NCBI GenBank assembly: GCA_030627065.1
Contig: DAOUSV010000017.1
Coordinates: 1 to 15,683 of the forward strand
DNA from: Piscirickettsiaceae bacterium
GTDB lineage: Bacteria; Pseudomonadota; Gammaproteobacteria; Nitrosococcales; Methylophagaceae
DNA length: 15,683 nt
Direction of reading: 5' to 3'
Shown: one piece after another, positions 1 to 7,552 of the stretch
Layout of the letters: each line of letters starts with the position of its first letter
Position numbering within the stretch: position 1 is the stretch's first letter
The notes under the pieces: model-generated
What the model was told of the DNA's origin: nothing
The model's input: only the letters and a program-made list of their open reading frames with translations
The model's database searches: none
Made by a program: the position numbers and the translations under genes

Positions 1-668
1 AAGCCACCAATAGCAACGGTTGAGAAGCTGTGTCCGATCGCATCAAACCACGTCATTCCCGCCCAATTAAAGGCAACAGCACAAGATATAGTTAATGTTA
101 AATAGATATACCAAAGTGCTTTTGCTGTTTCGGTGATTCGCGGTGTTAGCTTAGAATCTTTCATTGGCCCTGGTGTTTCGGCACGATATAATTGCATGCC
201 GCCGACACCCAATAAAGGCAGGATTGCAACAGCAAGTACCACAATCCCCATACCGCCTAACCATTGCAAGAATTGGCGATAGAACAGCACAGCTTTTGGC
301 AAAGAATCCAAACCTGTTAATACGGTCGCACCGGTCGTCGTCAAGCCTGACATTGATTCAAATACAGCATCAGTAAAGGACATAGCAGGAACTTGAGTCA
401 GATAAAAAGGAATAGCTCCAGAAATACCCAACGTAACCCAAAACATAACCACCACAAGGAAACCGTCTCGGGTCTTTAACTCTTTTCGATGTTTACGTAC
501 TGGAAACCAGATCAGTATTCCAGCACCTAATAACAATAAGAAAGCATCAACAAATGCTTGTGTCGAGCCATCTTGATAATATAAAGATACGGCAATGGGA
601 GGTAATAAGGTAAAGCTAAATAAGCCTAATAAAATACCCAATATGCGTTGTATGGTTAAGAACTGCAT
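1..668 (-). CDS. trkH: Trk-type potassium uptake protein TrkH, N-terminal part (cut by window edge)
   Basis: TrkH is the inner-membrane K+ channel subunit that works with the regulatory protein TrkA. My translation from the ATG at 668 gives 222 complete codons before the window edge, less than half of the family's roughly 480 residues. Hydrophobic segments lie at about residues 8-30, 38-56, 70-90, 130-155 and 185-205. The first selectivity-filter loop is visible as SMSGLTTTGATVL (TTTGAT at 110-115). The second begins at HSFSTVAIGG near residue 213, matching the HSFST.AIGGF signature of TrkH/KtrB proteins. The start codon shares one base with the lnt stop (TAATG), so translation is probably coupled and the gene looks like the last visible member of the miaB-lnt operon. 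I see no strong ribosome binding site of its own and no trkA nearby. The family call is secure; the downstream end is unseen. Confidence 0.9.
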   Translation of the reverse strand, partial: MQFLTIQRILGILLGLFSFTLLPPIAVSLYYQDGSTQAFVDAFLLLLGAGILIWFPVRKHRKELKTRDGFLVVVMFWVTLGISGAIPFYLTQVPAMSFTDAVFESMSGLTTTGATVLTGLDSLPKAVLFYRQFLQWLGGMGIVVLAVAILPLLGVGGMQLYRAETPGPMKDSKLTPRITETAKALWYIYLTLTISCAVAFNWAGMTWFDAIGHSFSTVAIGG

Positions 669-2182
669 TAATCTGCCTGTTTACGAGGTTTTTGTCGATA
701 ATACGCCCACACTAACAACATGAACAGAGCCAATAATAATAATGGCATTCTTTTCCACTTCACATACGGCGTCTCACCCTCTCGAGGCTGAATATTTTCT
801 GTCAATACGGCCTCTTGGAACTGTGCACTCTGGCTAATTAACTTACCTTTATAATCAACAAAAGCCGAAATGCCATTGGTTGTTGCTCGAATAAGTGGTC
901 GCTCCACTTCTAGTGCTCGATTTTGAGAAATCTGCAAATGCTGGTGCGGTGCAAAAGAATCGCCATACCACGCATTATTAGTTGCATTAACCAGTATTGT
1001 TGCCTCTGGCAGAGCTCTTAATACCTCTGTCGAAAACGTGTCTTCATAACAAATTGATAAGCCAACAGGCTGACCAGCAACGTTTAATAACTCACTTGAA
1101 ATAGGCCCTGGGCGAAATGATGACATTGGCAAATCAAAGAATTTGATAATACCTCGAAGCCATTCCATCGGCACATAATCACCAAATGGCACTAAATGAC
1201 TTTTATAGTAAAAAGCTTCCTGCTGATTTTCTAACGACATCATTGAGTTGTAATAATGACCCGTTTCTTGATCTAAAACAGGCAGGCCTAACAGTATCGC
1301 CGTGTTATTTTCCTCTGCTAACTTTGCAATAGGATCAAGGAAAAACTCTTTTGCTTGATGATGAAAAACTGTCACCGCACTTTCTGGCCAAACAATTAAA
1401 TCACTCTGCCAGCTTTCCTCAGTTCTCGCTTGGTATAAGGCTAAAGTCTTAAATAACTGCTCAGGGTCCCACTTGATTTTTTGTGGAATATTGCCTTGAA
1501 TAATGGTCACTTTCATTTCATCATCAATAGGTGCTGTCCACTGTTTGAATGTTAAAACCTCTCCACCAGCCCAGATTAAGGCTAATGCAATAACTGCCCA
1601 CAGCTGTTTTTTCTGTACCGAAACGAGTAACAGGCCTGCTGATAATGCCGTCAATAAAGACACGCCCAAAACACCAATAACTGGCGTATAACCACTCAAG
1701 GAACCATCAATTTGGCCCACCCCCACTTCAAGCCAAGCTAGTCCGGTTAAGAACCACGACTTAAACCACTCAAAACCAAGCCAAGCAACAGGAAATAAGA
1801 ATAAAGCATCTATGATTGGTGAGTTATTCGATGATACTTTCTTAACGCTCCAGCCTAATACAGCAAGGTAAGAGGCAAGAAAGGCAACAAACAAGCTCGT
1901 CATGAATGACGCCAGAATCATTCCAGCCTGGCCAAACTCATGAATAGCAACATATACCCACGAAATACCAATACCGAACATGCCTATTCCAAAGAAGAAT
2001 CCTCGTATTGCCGCTTGCTTAGGGCTCACCTTTTGCCAGCATAAAAATAGTAACGCTAAGCTAACAATAGCAATGGGATAAAAATGAAATGGCGAAAAAG
2101 AAAATGGTAATAATGCACCCGCAAATAAAGCGAGAATATTGCCCTGTTTATTATTCACTATCTGCTTCTTCAGGCTCAACAT
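668..2182 (-). CDS. lnt: Apolipoprotein N-acyltransferase
   Basis: Lnt transfers an acyl chain from phospholipid to the N-terminal diacylglyceryl cysteine of lipoproteins, the last step of lipoprotein maturation in the inner membrane. The 504 residues match the family length (about 510). Roughly six hydrophobic segments fill residues 12-210, a periplasmic nitrilase-like domain spans about 222-465, and a last membrane segment lies at 478-495. The Glu-Lys-Cys triad is intact: E267 in IVWPESAV, K327 in YYKSHLVPFGDYVP and C378 in LSICYEDTF. The ATG at 2182 overlaps corC by 32 bases and lacks a clear ribosome binding site. A GTG at 2158 (overlap 8 bases, weak GAAG upstream) would give 496 residues and is a real alternative. 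Its position directly after corC is the usual gammaproteobacterial arrangement. Confidence 0.96.
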   Translation of the reverse strand: MLSLKKQIVNNKQGNILALFAGALLPFSFSPFHFYPIAIVSLALLFLCWQKVSPKQAAIRGFFFGIGMFGIGISWVYVAIHEFGQAGMILASFMTSLFVAFLASYLAVLGWSVKKVSSNNSPIIDALFLFPVAWLGFEWFKSWFLTGLAWLEVGVGQIDGSLSGYTPVIGVLGVSLLTALSAGLLLVSVQKKQLWAVIALALIWAGGEVLTFKQWTAPIDDEMKVTIIQGNIPQKIKWDPEQLFKTLALYQARTEESWQSDLIVWPESAVTVFHHQAKEFFLDPIAKLAEENNTAILLGLPVLDQETGHYYNSMMSLENQQEAFYYKSHLVPFGDYVPMEWLRGIIKFFDLPMSSFRPGPISSELLNVAGQPVGLSICYEDTFSTEVLRALPEATILVNATNNAWYGDSFAPHQHLQISQNRALEVERPLIRATTNGISAFVDYKGKLISQSAQFQEAVLTENIQPREGETPYVKWKRMPLLLLALFMLLVWAYYRQKPRKQAD

Positions 2183-3017
2183 CAGGAATGATATGCATCT
2201 TAATCAAGTGTATTCGGCGATTATCTGAACGCATGATTGTGAACTGAAACTGATCAATACTCACTTGCTCATCACGTTCGGGTAAATGTCCGAATTTATT
2301 CATCACAAAGCCGCCGATGGTATCAAAATCTTCATTCCATTCGACATCAAAATACTCATTAAAGTCTTCTACGGTTGTCAGCGCCTTTATAGTATAAGTA
2401 TCATCATCATGCGACAAAATAGGCGCATCGTCGTCTATATCATGCTCATCTTCTATTTCGCCAACAATTTGTTCCAACACATTTTCGATAGTGACCATAC
2501 CGGCAACACCACCATATTCATCCACTACAATCGCCATATGATTACGTCGAGCACGAAACTCACGCAACAATACATTTAAGCGTTTACTTTCAGGAATGAA
2601 AATAGCCCGACGCATAATGTCTCTTAAATCGAATTCAAACTTTCCAGCCGAAACCACTGCTGACAACACATCTTTAGCCAATAAAATACCAATGACATCA
2701 TCACGATCATCATCAATCACCGGGAAGCGAGAATGAGCTTTTTCGACAATTAGCTTTAATGTTTCTTCTGCCGATGCATCTCGTGACACCATCACCACTT
2801 GCGAGCGAGGGATCATGACATCACGCGCCTGCATTTGTGACACATTTAACGCGCCCTCAACAATCGACAAGGCATCAGCATCTAAAATATCTCGTTCTGA
2901 TGCGCCTCGGATCATATCAATAAGCTGTTCTTGATCTTTCGGGTCAAACAATGATTTACTCAGTCGTTGCACCCAGTTTAGACTTGTTTGCGAACTACTC
3001 GGTCGCCCTTCACTCAT
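2151..3017 (-). CDS. corC: CBS-domain CorC/YbeX family protein
   Basis: This is a member of the CorC (YbeX) family, historically linked to Mg2+/Co2+ efflux together with CorA; recent work on the family also connects it with ribosome metabolism, so the exact role is open. Its 288 residues are close to the E. coli length of 292. A short N-terminal segment is followed by a CBS pair at about 65-190 (ARDVMIPRSQVVMV, SRFPVIDDDRDDVIGIL, HMAIVVDEYGGVAGMVT). The C-terminal CorC/HlyC transporter-associated domain covers about 205-280 (DDTYTIKALTTVEDFNEYF, TIGGFVMNKFGHLP). There is no membrane-spanning segment, and the tail is acidic. The start overlaps the ybeY stop by four bases (ATGA), and lnt begins inside its 3' end, so the genes are almost certainly co-translated. 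Confidence 0.94.
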   Translation of the reverse strand: MSEGRPSSSQTSLNWVQRLSKSLFDPKDQEQLIDMIRGASERDILDADALSIVEGALNVSQMQARDVMIPRSQVVMVSRDASAEETLKLIVEKAHSRFPVIDDDRDDVIGILLAKDVLSAVVSAGKFEFDLRDIMRRAIFIPESKRLNVLLREFRARRNHMAIVVDEYGGVAGMVTIENVLEQIVGEIEDEHDIDDDAPILSHDDDTYTIKALTTVEDFNEYFDVEWNEDFDTIGGFVMNKFGHLPERDEQVSIDQFQFTIMRSDNRRIHLIKMHIIPDVEPEEADSE

Positions 3018-3478
3018 TTTGTTGCCTCTTGTTCCTGGTAAGGATCATCAATATTCAGGGATTGTAACAGTTTGATTTCTAAGGATTCCATTAACTCGGC
3101 CTCCTCGTCTTCAATATGGTCATATCCTAATAAATGTAAACAACCATGTACGACTAGATGCGCCCAATGATCATGCCCCATCTTGTTTTGTTCTTTTGCT
3201 TCTTGAGCCACTACAGATGAGCAAATTACCAAATCACCTAACAGTTTAGGTTCCATTTTTACAGGTGATTCAAAGGGAAATGACAACACATTAGTCGGCT
3301 TATCTTTACCTCGATAATTTGAATTCAATTCCGCACTTTCAGCGCTATCAACTAAGCGAATACTCAACTCACAATCTTCGCTAAGCTCTTGCAATGCCAC
3401 ATCAACCCATTGCTGGAATTGCTCGGCACTAGGATGCTCGGCATTATCTACGTTCTGCAAATCAACAGTCACAATCAT
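3014..3478 (-). CDS. ybeY: Endoribonuclease YbeY, rRNA maturation factor
   Basis: YbeY is a single-strand-specific metallo-endoribonuclease involved in 16S rRNA 3' end maturation and 70S ribosome quality control. The 154 residues match the family (about 155). The diagnostic zinc site HGCLHLLGYDH is complete, with H111, H115 and H121 as metal ligands. The earlier conserved strand NYRGKDKPTNVLSFPF (residues 54-69) carries the family's substrate-side arginine region. The gene is locked between phoH-like ybeZ and corC by four-base ATGA overlaps at both ends, as expected for a tightly co-translated group; YbeZ and YbeY are known to cooperate in E. coli. Confidence 0.96.
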   Translation of the reverse strand: MIVTVDLQNVDNAEHPSAEQFQQWVDVALQELSEDCELSIRLVDSAESAELNSNYRGKDKPTNVLSFPFESPVKMEPKLLGDLVICSSVVAQEAKEQNKMGHDHWAHLVVHGCLHLLGYDHIEDEEAELMESLEIKLLQSLNIDDPYQEQEATK

Positions 3479-4458
3479 GATTGATTACGTTCAGCCTTTT
3501 CATAGGCCAAAATGACTTTTTGAACCATGGCATGTCGCACCACATCTTTCGCTTGGAAGAATGTAAAGCCAATGCCTTCAACACCATCAAGCACTTCAAT
3601 CGCATGGCGTAAGCCAGATTTCTGAGATGTCGGTAAATCAATTTGCGTAATATCACCGGTAATCATCGCCGTTGAGTTATAACCCAAACGCGTTAAAAAC
3701 ATCTTCATCTGTTCAGTTGTGGTATTTTGCGCTTCATCTAAAATGATGAATGATTCATTCAATGTGCGACCACGCATAAAGGCTAAAGGCGCAACTTCAA
3801 TCACATTTCGCTCTATCAATTTTGCAACACGTTCAAAACCTAACATTTCATATAAAGCATCGTATAAAGGACGTAAATAAGGATCAACTTTTTGCGTTAA
3901 ATCCCCAGGTAAGAATCCTAATTTTTCACCGGCCTCAACAGCAGGACGTACTAAAATAATACGACGTACAAAATCACGTTCTAATGCTTCAACCGCACAT
4001 GCCACAGCCAAATAGGTTTTACCTGTTCCTGCCGGACCAATACCAAAGTTGATATCGTAAGTCATTGCCTTGCTTAAATAATCTTGCTGATTCGCACCAC
4101 GTGCTTTGACTAAACCACGCTTAGTTTTAATCACAACATCTTTTTGTTCAGGTTCAAGGATTGTTTCTTCGCCACCCACTTTACGGATCGCTAAATGCAC
4201 CTGTTCTGGCACTAAAACAGTCTGTGCCGTTTCAGCATAAAGTTCATGAATAACATCCTGCACATCAGACAAAATATCAGCCTTACCAATGATCTTAAAC
4301 TTCACGCCTCGATTATTAATCTCAACACCAAAACCACGCTCCATCATGCGTAAATGTTCATCCAAATTACCGCAGAGGTTTGATAATCGCGAATTATCGG
4401 ATGGGCTTAATTCAAAACTAATGCTATCCACTGAAGGGCTTGATTCACTCAAAGTCAT
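3475..4458 (-). CDS. ybeZ: PhoH-like ATPase YbeZ
   Basis: This is a PhoH-family P-loop ATPase, probably an RNA helicase-like partner of YbeY in RNA metabolism (known of the family, not shown here). It has 327 residues against about 346 in E. coli YbeZ. An N-terminal KH-like RNA-binding stretch (about 15-95, containing RGFGVEINNRGVKFKIIG) precedes the ATPase domain. Walker A is GPAGTGKT at 141-148, and Walker B is SFIILDEAQNTT with D241 and E242. The conserved RPAVEAGEKLGFLPGD segment lies at 171-186, and a late helicase-like motif, TRLGYNSTAMITGDITQIDL, follows near 261-280. The start lies 12 bases after the miaB stop; upstream there is only a weak GAGA ribosome binding site. The stop overlaps ybeY. 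Confidence 0.94.
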   Translation of the reverse strand: MTLSESSPSVDSISFELSPSDNSRLSNLCGNLDEHLRMMERGFGVEINNRGVKFKIIGKADILSDVQDVIHELYAETAQTVLVPEQVHLAIRKVGGEETILEPEQKDVVIKTKRGLVKARGANQQDYLSKAMTYDINFGIGPAGTGKTYLAVACAVEALERDFVRRIILVRPAVEAGEKLGFLPGDLTQKVDPYLRPLYDALYEMLGFERVAKLIERNVIEVAPLAFMRGRTLNESFIILDEAQNTTTEQMKMFLTRLGYNSTAMITGDITQIDLPTSQKSGLRHAIEVLDGVEGIGFTFFQAKDVVRHAMVQKVILAYEKAERNQS

Positions 4459-4470
4459 GTTCTCAATTAA

Positions 4471-5811
4471 TTAAAGGATTGGGCTATTGGCAATCATTTT
4501 GCCACGTAAAGAGTTGCTATACGCTTCGGTAATAGTCACATCAACAAATTTACCCATCAAACAAGTATCACCAACGAAAATGACTGAACGATTATTCTCT
4601 GTTCGTCCTTTCATTTCGCCATCAACACGTTGACTGATTTGCTCTACCAAAATACGTTGCGTCGTACCTAACATTGCTTGGCTATGTTTTGCTTCCAACT
4701 CTAAAAGACGTTCTTGCACTCGTTTTAATCGTTCTTTTTTAACTTCTTCAGGCACAGAGTCTGTAAATGCCGCGGCGGGCGTTCCCGGGCGCTGGCTATA
4801 AATGAAGCTAAAGGAATGATCGAAACCAATATCATCAATCACCTTCATCGTTGCTTCAAAATCGGCATCCGTTTCATCAGGGAAGCCAATAATAAAGTCA
4901 CTCGACATACTGATATTTGGGCGCACTTTGCGTAGACGACGGATCTTATCTTTATATTCCAACACCATATGTCCACGTTTCATCAACGCAAGAATACGAT
5001 CCGAACCCGATTGAATCGGTAAATGTAAATGATTAACTAGCTCTGGCACTTCAGCAAACGCATCAATCAAACTATCAGAAAACTCAACAGGATGTGATGT
5101 TGTGAAACGGATACGATCAATACCATCAATTGCGGCAACATAATGAATCAATAAGGCCAGATCTGCCGTGTCATCGCCATCAAGTTCACCTTGATACGAA
5201 TTCACGTTTTGACCTAATAAATTGATTTCGCGCACACCTTGCTCGGCAAGTTTGCCGATTTCAGCAAGCACGTCATTAACAGGACGACTCACCTCTTCAC
5301 CACGCGTAAAAGGCACGACGCAGAATGTACAATATTTGCTACAGCCTTCCATAATTGACACAAACGCCGTTGGGCCATTTGCTTTCGGTTCAGGTAAATT
5401 ATCGAATTTTTCTATTTCAGGGAATGAAATATCAATGCTAGGCTTGTGATTCTTTTTCACCTCATCCAACATTTCAGGCAATCGATGCAAGGTTTGCGGG
5501 CCAAAAATCAAGTCAACATAAGGCGCACGGCGACGAATTGCATCACCCTCTTGGCTTGCCACGCAACCACCAACACCAATAACCAAATCAGGCTTATCAT
5601 CTTTCCAGCGCTTCCAGCGACCCAGTTGATGGAACACCTTTTCCTGCGCTTTTTCGCGAATAGAACAGGTATTAAGCAACAGTACATCTGCCTCTTCAGC
5701 AATATCTGTTACTTCTAATTGGTGCGAATCCGCAAGTACTTCGAGCATTTTTGATGAATCATATTCATTCATCTGACAACCAAATGTCTTTATAAAAAGT
5801 TTACCAGCCAT
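4471..5811 (-). CDS. miaB: tRNA-2-methylthio-N6-dimethylallyladenosine synthase MiaB
   Basis: MiaB is a radical-SAM methylthiotransferase that converts i6A37 to ms2i6A37 in tRNAs reading UNN codons. From the ATG at 5811 the protein has 446 residues (E. coli 474). Domains in order: UPF0004 with cluster cysteines C12, C49 and C83 (TFGCQMNEYDSSKM, LLNTCSIREKA, VGGCVAS); the radical-SAM core with C157, C161 and C164 (EGCSKYCTFCVVPFTRG); and a C-terminal TRAM domain from about residue 380. The reading frame stays open upstream to a TTG at 5865. That codon lies inside the predicted -35 box of the gene's own promoter and would add 18 residues with no family match, so I reject it. This is the first gene of the miaB-ybeZYX-lnt operon. 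Confidence 0.97.
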   Translation of the reverse strand: MAGKLFIKTFGCQMNEYDSSKMLEVLADSHQLEVTDIAEEADVLLLNTCSIREKAQEKVFHQLGRWKRWKDDKPDLVIGVGGCVASQEGDAIRRRAPYVDLIFGPQTLHRLPEMLDEVKKNHKPSIDISFPEIEKFDNLPEPKANGPTAFVSIMEGCSKYCTFCVVPFTRGEEVSRPVNDVLAEIGKLAEQGVREINLLGQNVNSYQGELDGDDTADLALLIHYVAAIDGIDRIRFTTSHPVEFSDSLIDAFAEVPELVNHLHLPIQSGSDRILALMKRGHMVLEYKDKIRRLRKVRPNISMSSDFIIGFPDETDADFEATMKVIDDIGFDHSFSFIYSQRPGTPAAAFTDSVPEEVKKERLKRVQERLLELEAKHSQAMLGTTQRILVEQISQRVDGEMKGRTENNRSVIFVGDTCLMGKFVDVTITEAYSNSLRGKMIANSPIL

Positions 5812-5841
5812 GCAATCTATATCGTAAAAATAAGGCTGTGT

Positions 5842-5870
5842 AGAATACTCTTTTTTGGCTCTCAATTCAA
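5842..5870 (-). promoter_or_regulatory. Predicted sigma-70 promoter of the miaB operon
   Basis: On the minus strand, TTGAAT (5870-5865) is followed after exactly 17 bases by TATTCT (5847-5842). Transcription would begin near 5835, about 24 bases before the miaB ATG at 5811. The match and spacing are good, and no other promoter candidate stands out in the divergent gap. Predicted from sequence only. Confidence 0.6.
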
Positions 5871-5880
5871 AAATAAGTGA

Positions 5881-5909
5881 TTGTTTTTATTCGAAACAGG
5901 GGATAGAAT
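5881..5909 (+). promoter_or_regulatory. Predicted sigma-70 promoter of radC
   Basis: TTGTTT (5881-5886) is separated by 17 bases from TAGAAT (5904-5909) on the plus strand. The start of transcription would fall near 5916, leaving a short leader that holds the AAGGA ribosome binding site at 5927-5931. The element lies back to back with the miaB promoter, with the -35 boxes only 10 bases apart. Confidence 0.55.
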
Positions 5910-5939
5910 CAACCATCACTCTTCAAAAGGAATCGAAGT

Positions 5940-6614
5940 ATGGCAATTAAAGATTGGCCGGCTGATGAAAGGCCTCGTGAGAAGTTGCTACAACATGGTG
6001 CAAATATATTATCTGATGCCGAGTTGCTGGCGATATTCTTACGTGTTGGCGTAAAGGGAATTTCGGCAGTTGAGTTAGCTAAAAATCTATTATCATCATT
6101 TGGTAGTTTGCGTGCCCTACTTGAAGCAGATCAAAAAGAATTTTGTCAGCATCACGGATTAGGCCCCGCCAAATTCGTGCAGCTACAAGCCGTGCTTGAA
6201 ATGAGCCGTCGTCATCTTGAGTCCACCTTATCTCGCGGTGATGCCCTCACCGATGCGGCAACCACCAAACAATATTTACAACACCGATTACGTGCTTATC
6301 ATCATGAAGTCTTTGCTTGCCTCTTTCTCGACAATAAACACCGCATGATTGCCTTTGAAGAGCTCTTCCGCGGCACAATTGATGGTGCATCCGTTTATCC
6401 ACGAGAAGTTGTTAAACGTGCACTGGCTCATAATGCCGCCGCTGTAATTTTTGCCCATAACCACCCTTCCGGCATAGCTGAACCGAGTCAAGCGGATTAC
6501 GCTATTACTACCCGACTAAAGTCTGCACTTGAGTTGGTGGATATTCGCGTTTTAGATCATATTGTGGTGGGCGATGGTGAAACTGTTTCTTTTGCTGAAA
6601 TTGGGAAGTTATAG
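5940..6614 (+). CDS. radC: RadC family JAMM/MPN-domain protein
   Basis: RadC-family proteins carry a JAMM (MPN+) metalloprotease-like fold. The old DNA-repair label came from an E. coli allele later traced to recG, so the actual role is unclear. The 224 residues match the chromosomal family. An N-terminal helix-hairpin-helix region (about residues 25-90, including HHGLGPAKFVQLQAV) precedes the MPN domain from about 103. The metal site is intact: H173 and H175 in FAHNHPSG, with S183 and D186 completing HxH-x7-S-x2-D. Upstream family motifs EVFACLFLDNKHR and FRGTIDGASVYPREVVKRAL are present. The ATG is preceded by AAGGA at eight bases' spacing. The gene diverges from miaB and converges on the cytochrome b gene; it is not next to rpmB/dfp as in E. 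coli. Confidence 0.95.
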   Translation: MAIKDWPADERPREKLLQHGANILSDAELLAIFLRVGVKGISAVELAKNLLSSFGSLRALLEADQKEFCQHHGLGPAKFVQLQAVLEMSRRHLESTLSRGDALTDAATTKQYLQHRLRAYHHEVFACLFLDNKHRMIAFEELFRGTIDGASVYPREVVKRALAHNAAAVIFAHNHPSGIAEPSQADYAITTRLKSALELVDIRVLDHIVVGDGETVSFAEIGKL

Positions 6615-6624
6615 GTTTTCAACT

Positions 6625-6710
6625 CGTCATTCTCGCGAACGCGGGAATCTATGGGCAGTGAATATCGTTAACTATCGCTGGATCCCCGTTTTCACGGGGA
6701 TGGCGGACTT
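6625..6710. repeat. Dispersed-type palindromic repeat: two GC-rich hairpins between radC and the cytochrome gene
   Basis: The left unit begins CGTCATTCTCGCG and folds as ATTCTCGCG/CGCGGGAAT (6629-6648). The right unit ATCCCCGT/ACGGGGAT (6682-6701, loop TTTC) is a perfect 8-bp hairpin and ends GGGGATGGCGG. A 33-base centre separates them. The pair resembles, with substitutions, the widespread proteobacterial element with ends CGTCATTCCCGCG and CGCGGGGATGACG. It lies between two convergent genes, as such repeats often do, and could fold in RNA from either strand. There is no T-run after the stems, so a plain intrinsic terminator is not supported. Only one copy is visible in this window. Confidence 0.65.
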
Positions 6711-6735
6711 TATTAAAGTGCCTGAGTGCCAAATA

Positions 6736-7479
6736 CTAAAGATCAGCATCAAACGGCTTATCTACAAACACCTTTTTACCCGTAAACATCGCCGATACAA
6801 TGCCATTTTTCTCTTTTATTTCTGTCATTACAACGGCTAATAAATGTAGGAATATCGCGGCAAGTAACACAAAGAACACATAATAATGCGTAGTGATTAT
6901 TGGCTTCCTAAAATCACGCATTTCTTTATAAGCCTCAGCATCAACACCCTCTTTTGAATATGGCTTAATGCTCTCAACCGTAGAACTATCGACTGCCACC
7001 CACTCTTTTATCGTATTGCCAAATGGCGGCATATACACATCGGTTCCCGCCAAGATCAAGCCTGTTATCGCTTGCATGCTCAGTAATAAAAGCAATAATG
7101 CCACCATCAATCTCGCAATAGGGTTATGACCTAGAAAGCCAACAGGCGTACCGGATTTGGCACCCATCATCATCGCTGATAATTGCGCTCGATGCTGAGC
7201 ATTAAACGGAATAATCGCCGACCAACGCGCATAACGATTACCAATAAATCCCCATGCCAAACGCCACGCTAGATTAATCGCAAACACATATCCAATATAA
7301 ACATGAACCGATTTTAATAAAACCTTACCATCAGTACTGACACCCAAACCTTTGGCATTCAAAATTGCCGTACCCACAGCAATTAAAGCCAAAACACACA
7401 GCACATTGAACCAATGAAAAATCCGAACAGATTTATCCCATACTTGATACGTTGTTAGTTGTTGTTTTAAGTCTGCCAT
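6736..7479 (-). CDS. Cytochrome b561 / Ni,Fe-hydrogenase-type b cytochrome, four-helix diheme membrane protein
   Basis: This is a 247-residue inner-membrane diheme cytochrome b of the prokaryotic b561 / hydrogenase cytochrome b group, which passes electrons between quinones and a partner protein. Hydrophobic segments lie at about residues 24-40, 52-78, 121-147 and 196-220. Candidate heme ligands sit in the family places: H22 (RIFHWFNV), H59 (SVHVYIGY), H198 (TTHYYVFF) and H212 (IFLHLLAV). The 110-124 stretch GTPVGFLGHNPIARL is typical of the group, and a roughly 45-residue periplasmic loop (148-194) separates helices 3 and 4. The start has a perfect AGGAG (7490-7486) six bases before the ATG. 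A 73-base gap with its own promoter elements separates it from cobO, so it is probably not part of the cobalamin operon. The electron partner is unknown. Confidence 0.85.
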   Translation of the reverse strand: MADLKQQLTTYQVWDKSVRIFHWFNVLCVLALIAVGTAILNAKGLGVSTDGKVLLKSVHVYIGYVFAINLAWRLAWGFIGNRYARWSAIIPFNAQHRAQLSAMMMGAKSGTPVGFLGHNPIARLMVALLLLLLSMQAITGLILAGTDVYMPPFGNTIKEWVAVDSSTVESIKPYSKEGVDAEAYKEMRDFRKPIITTHYYVFFVLLAAIFLHLLAVVMTEIKEKNGIVSAMFTGKKVFVDKPFDADL

Positions 7480-7510
7480 GTCATTCTCCTAGATTCTCAA
7501 TTTATTGAGC

Positions 7511-7542
7511 ATTACAACAAAGAATACTTAATCTAACCTTAA
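7511..7542 (-). promoter_or_regulatory. Candidate PmrA/QseB-type direct repeat and promoter of the cytochrome b gene
   Basis: On the minus strand two TTAAG half-sites (7542-7538 and 7531-7527) are separated by six bases, an 11-bp period typical of OmpR-family activators such as PmrA/BasR and QseB/PreA. A possible -10 box TGTAAT (7516-7511) follows, and no sigma-70 -35 box lies at the proper spacing, which fits an activator-dependent promoter. Transcription would start near 7504, inside the interrupted palindrome CTCAAT-TT-ATTGAG at 7496-7509. Regulator identity is inference. Confidence 0.45.
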
Positions 7543-7552
7543 CACCTTCACT

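Noticed and set aside
164..376. Plus-strand open frame of about 70 residues at the window start
   Set aside because: It is antisense to the clear trkH reading frame with its intact selectivity-filter motif.
6682..6701. Intrinsic terminator for radC
   Set aside because: The ATCCCCGT/ACGGGGAT hairpin is strong, but no T-run follows on either strand, so it is recorded as part of the repeat only.
6562..6840. Plus-strand open frame running from the end of radC through the palindromic repeat
   Set aside because: It starts inside radC, reads through the repeat and overlaps the 3' end of the cytochrome gene, with no ribosome site and no recognisable protein.
7480..7552. Cytochrome b gene as a member of the cobalamin operon supplying electrons for cobalt reduction
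   Set aside because: Attractive, but the gap contains separate promoter-like elements and a perfect ribosome site, unlike the overlapping cob genes; nothing in the sequence links it to corrinoid reduction.
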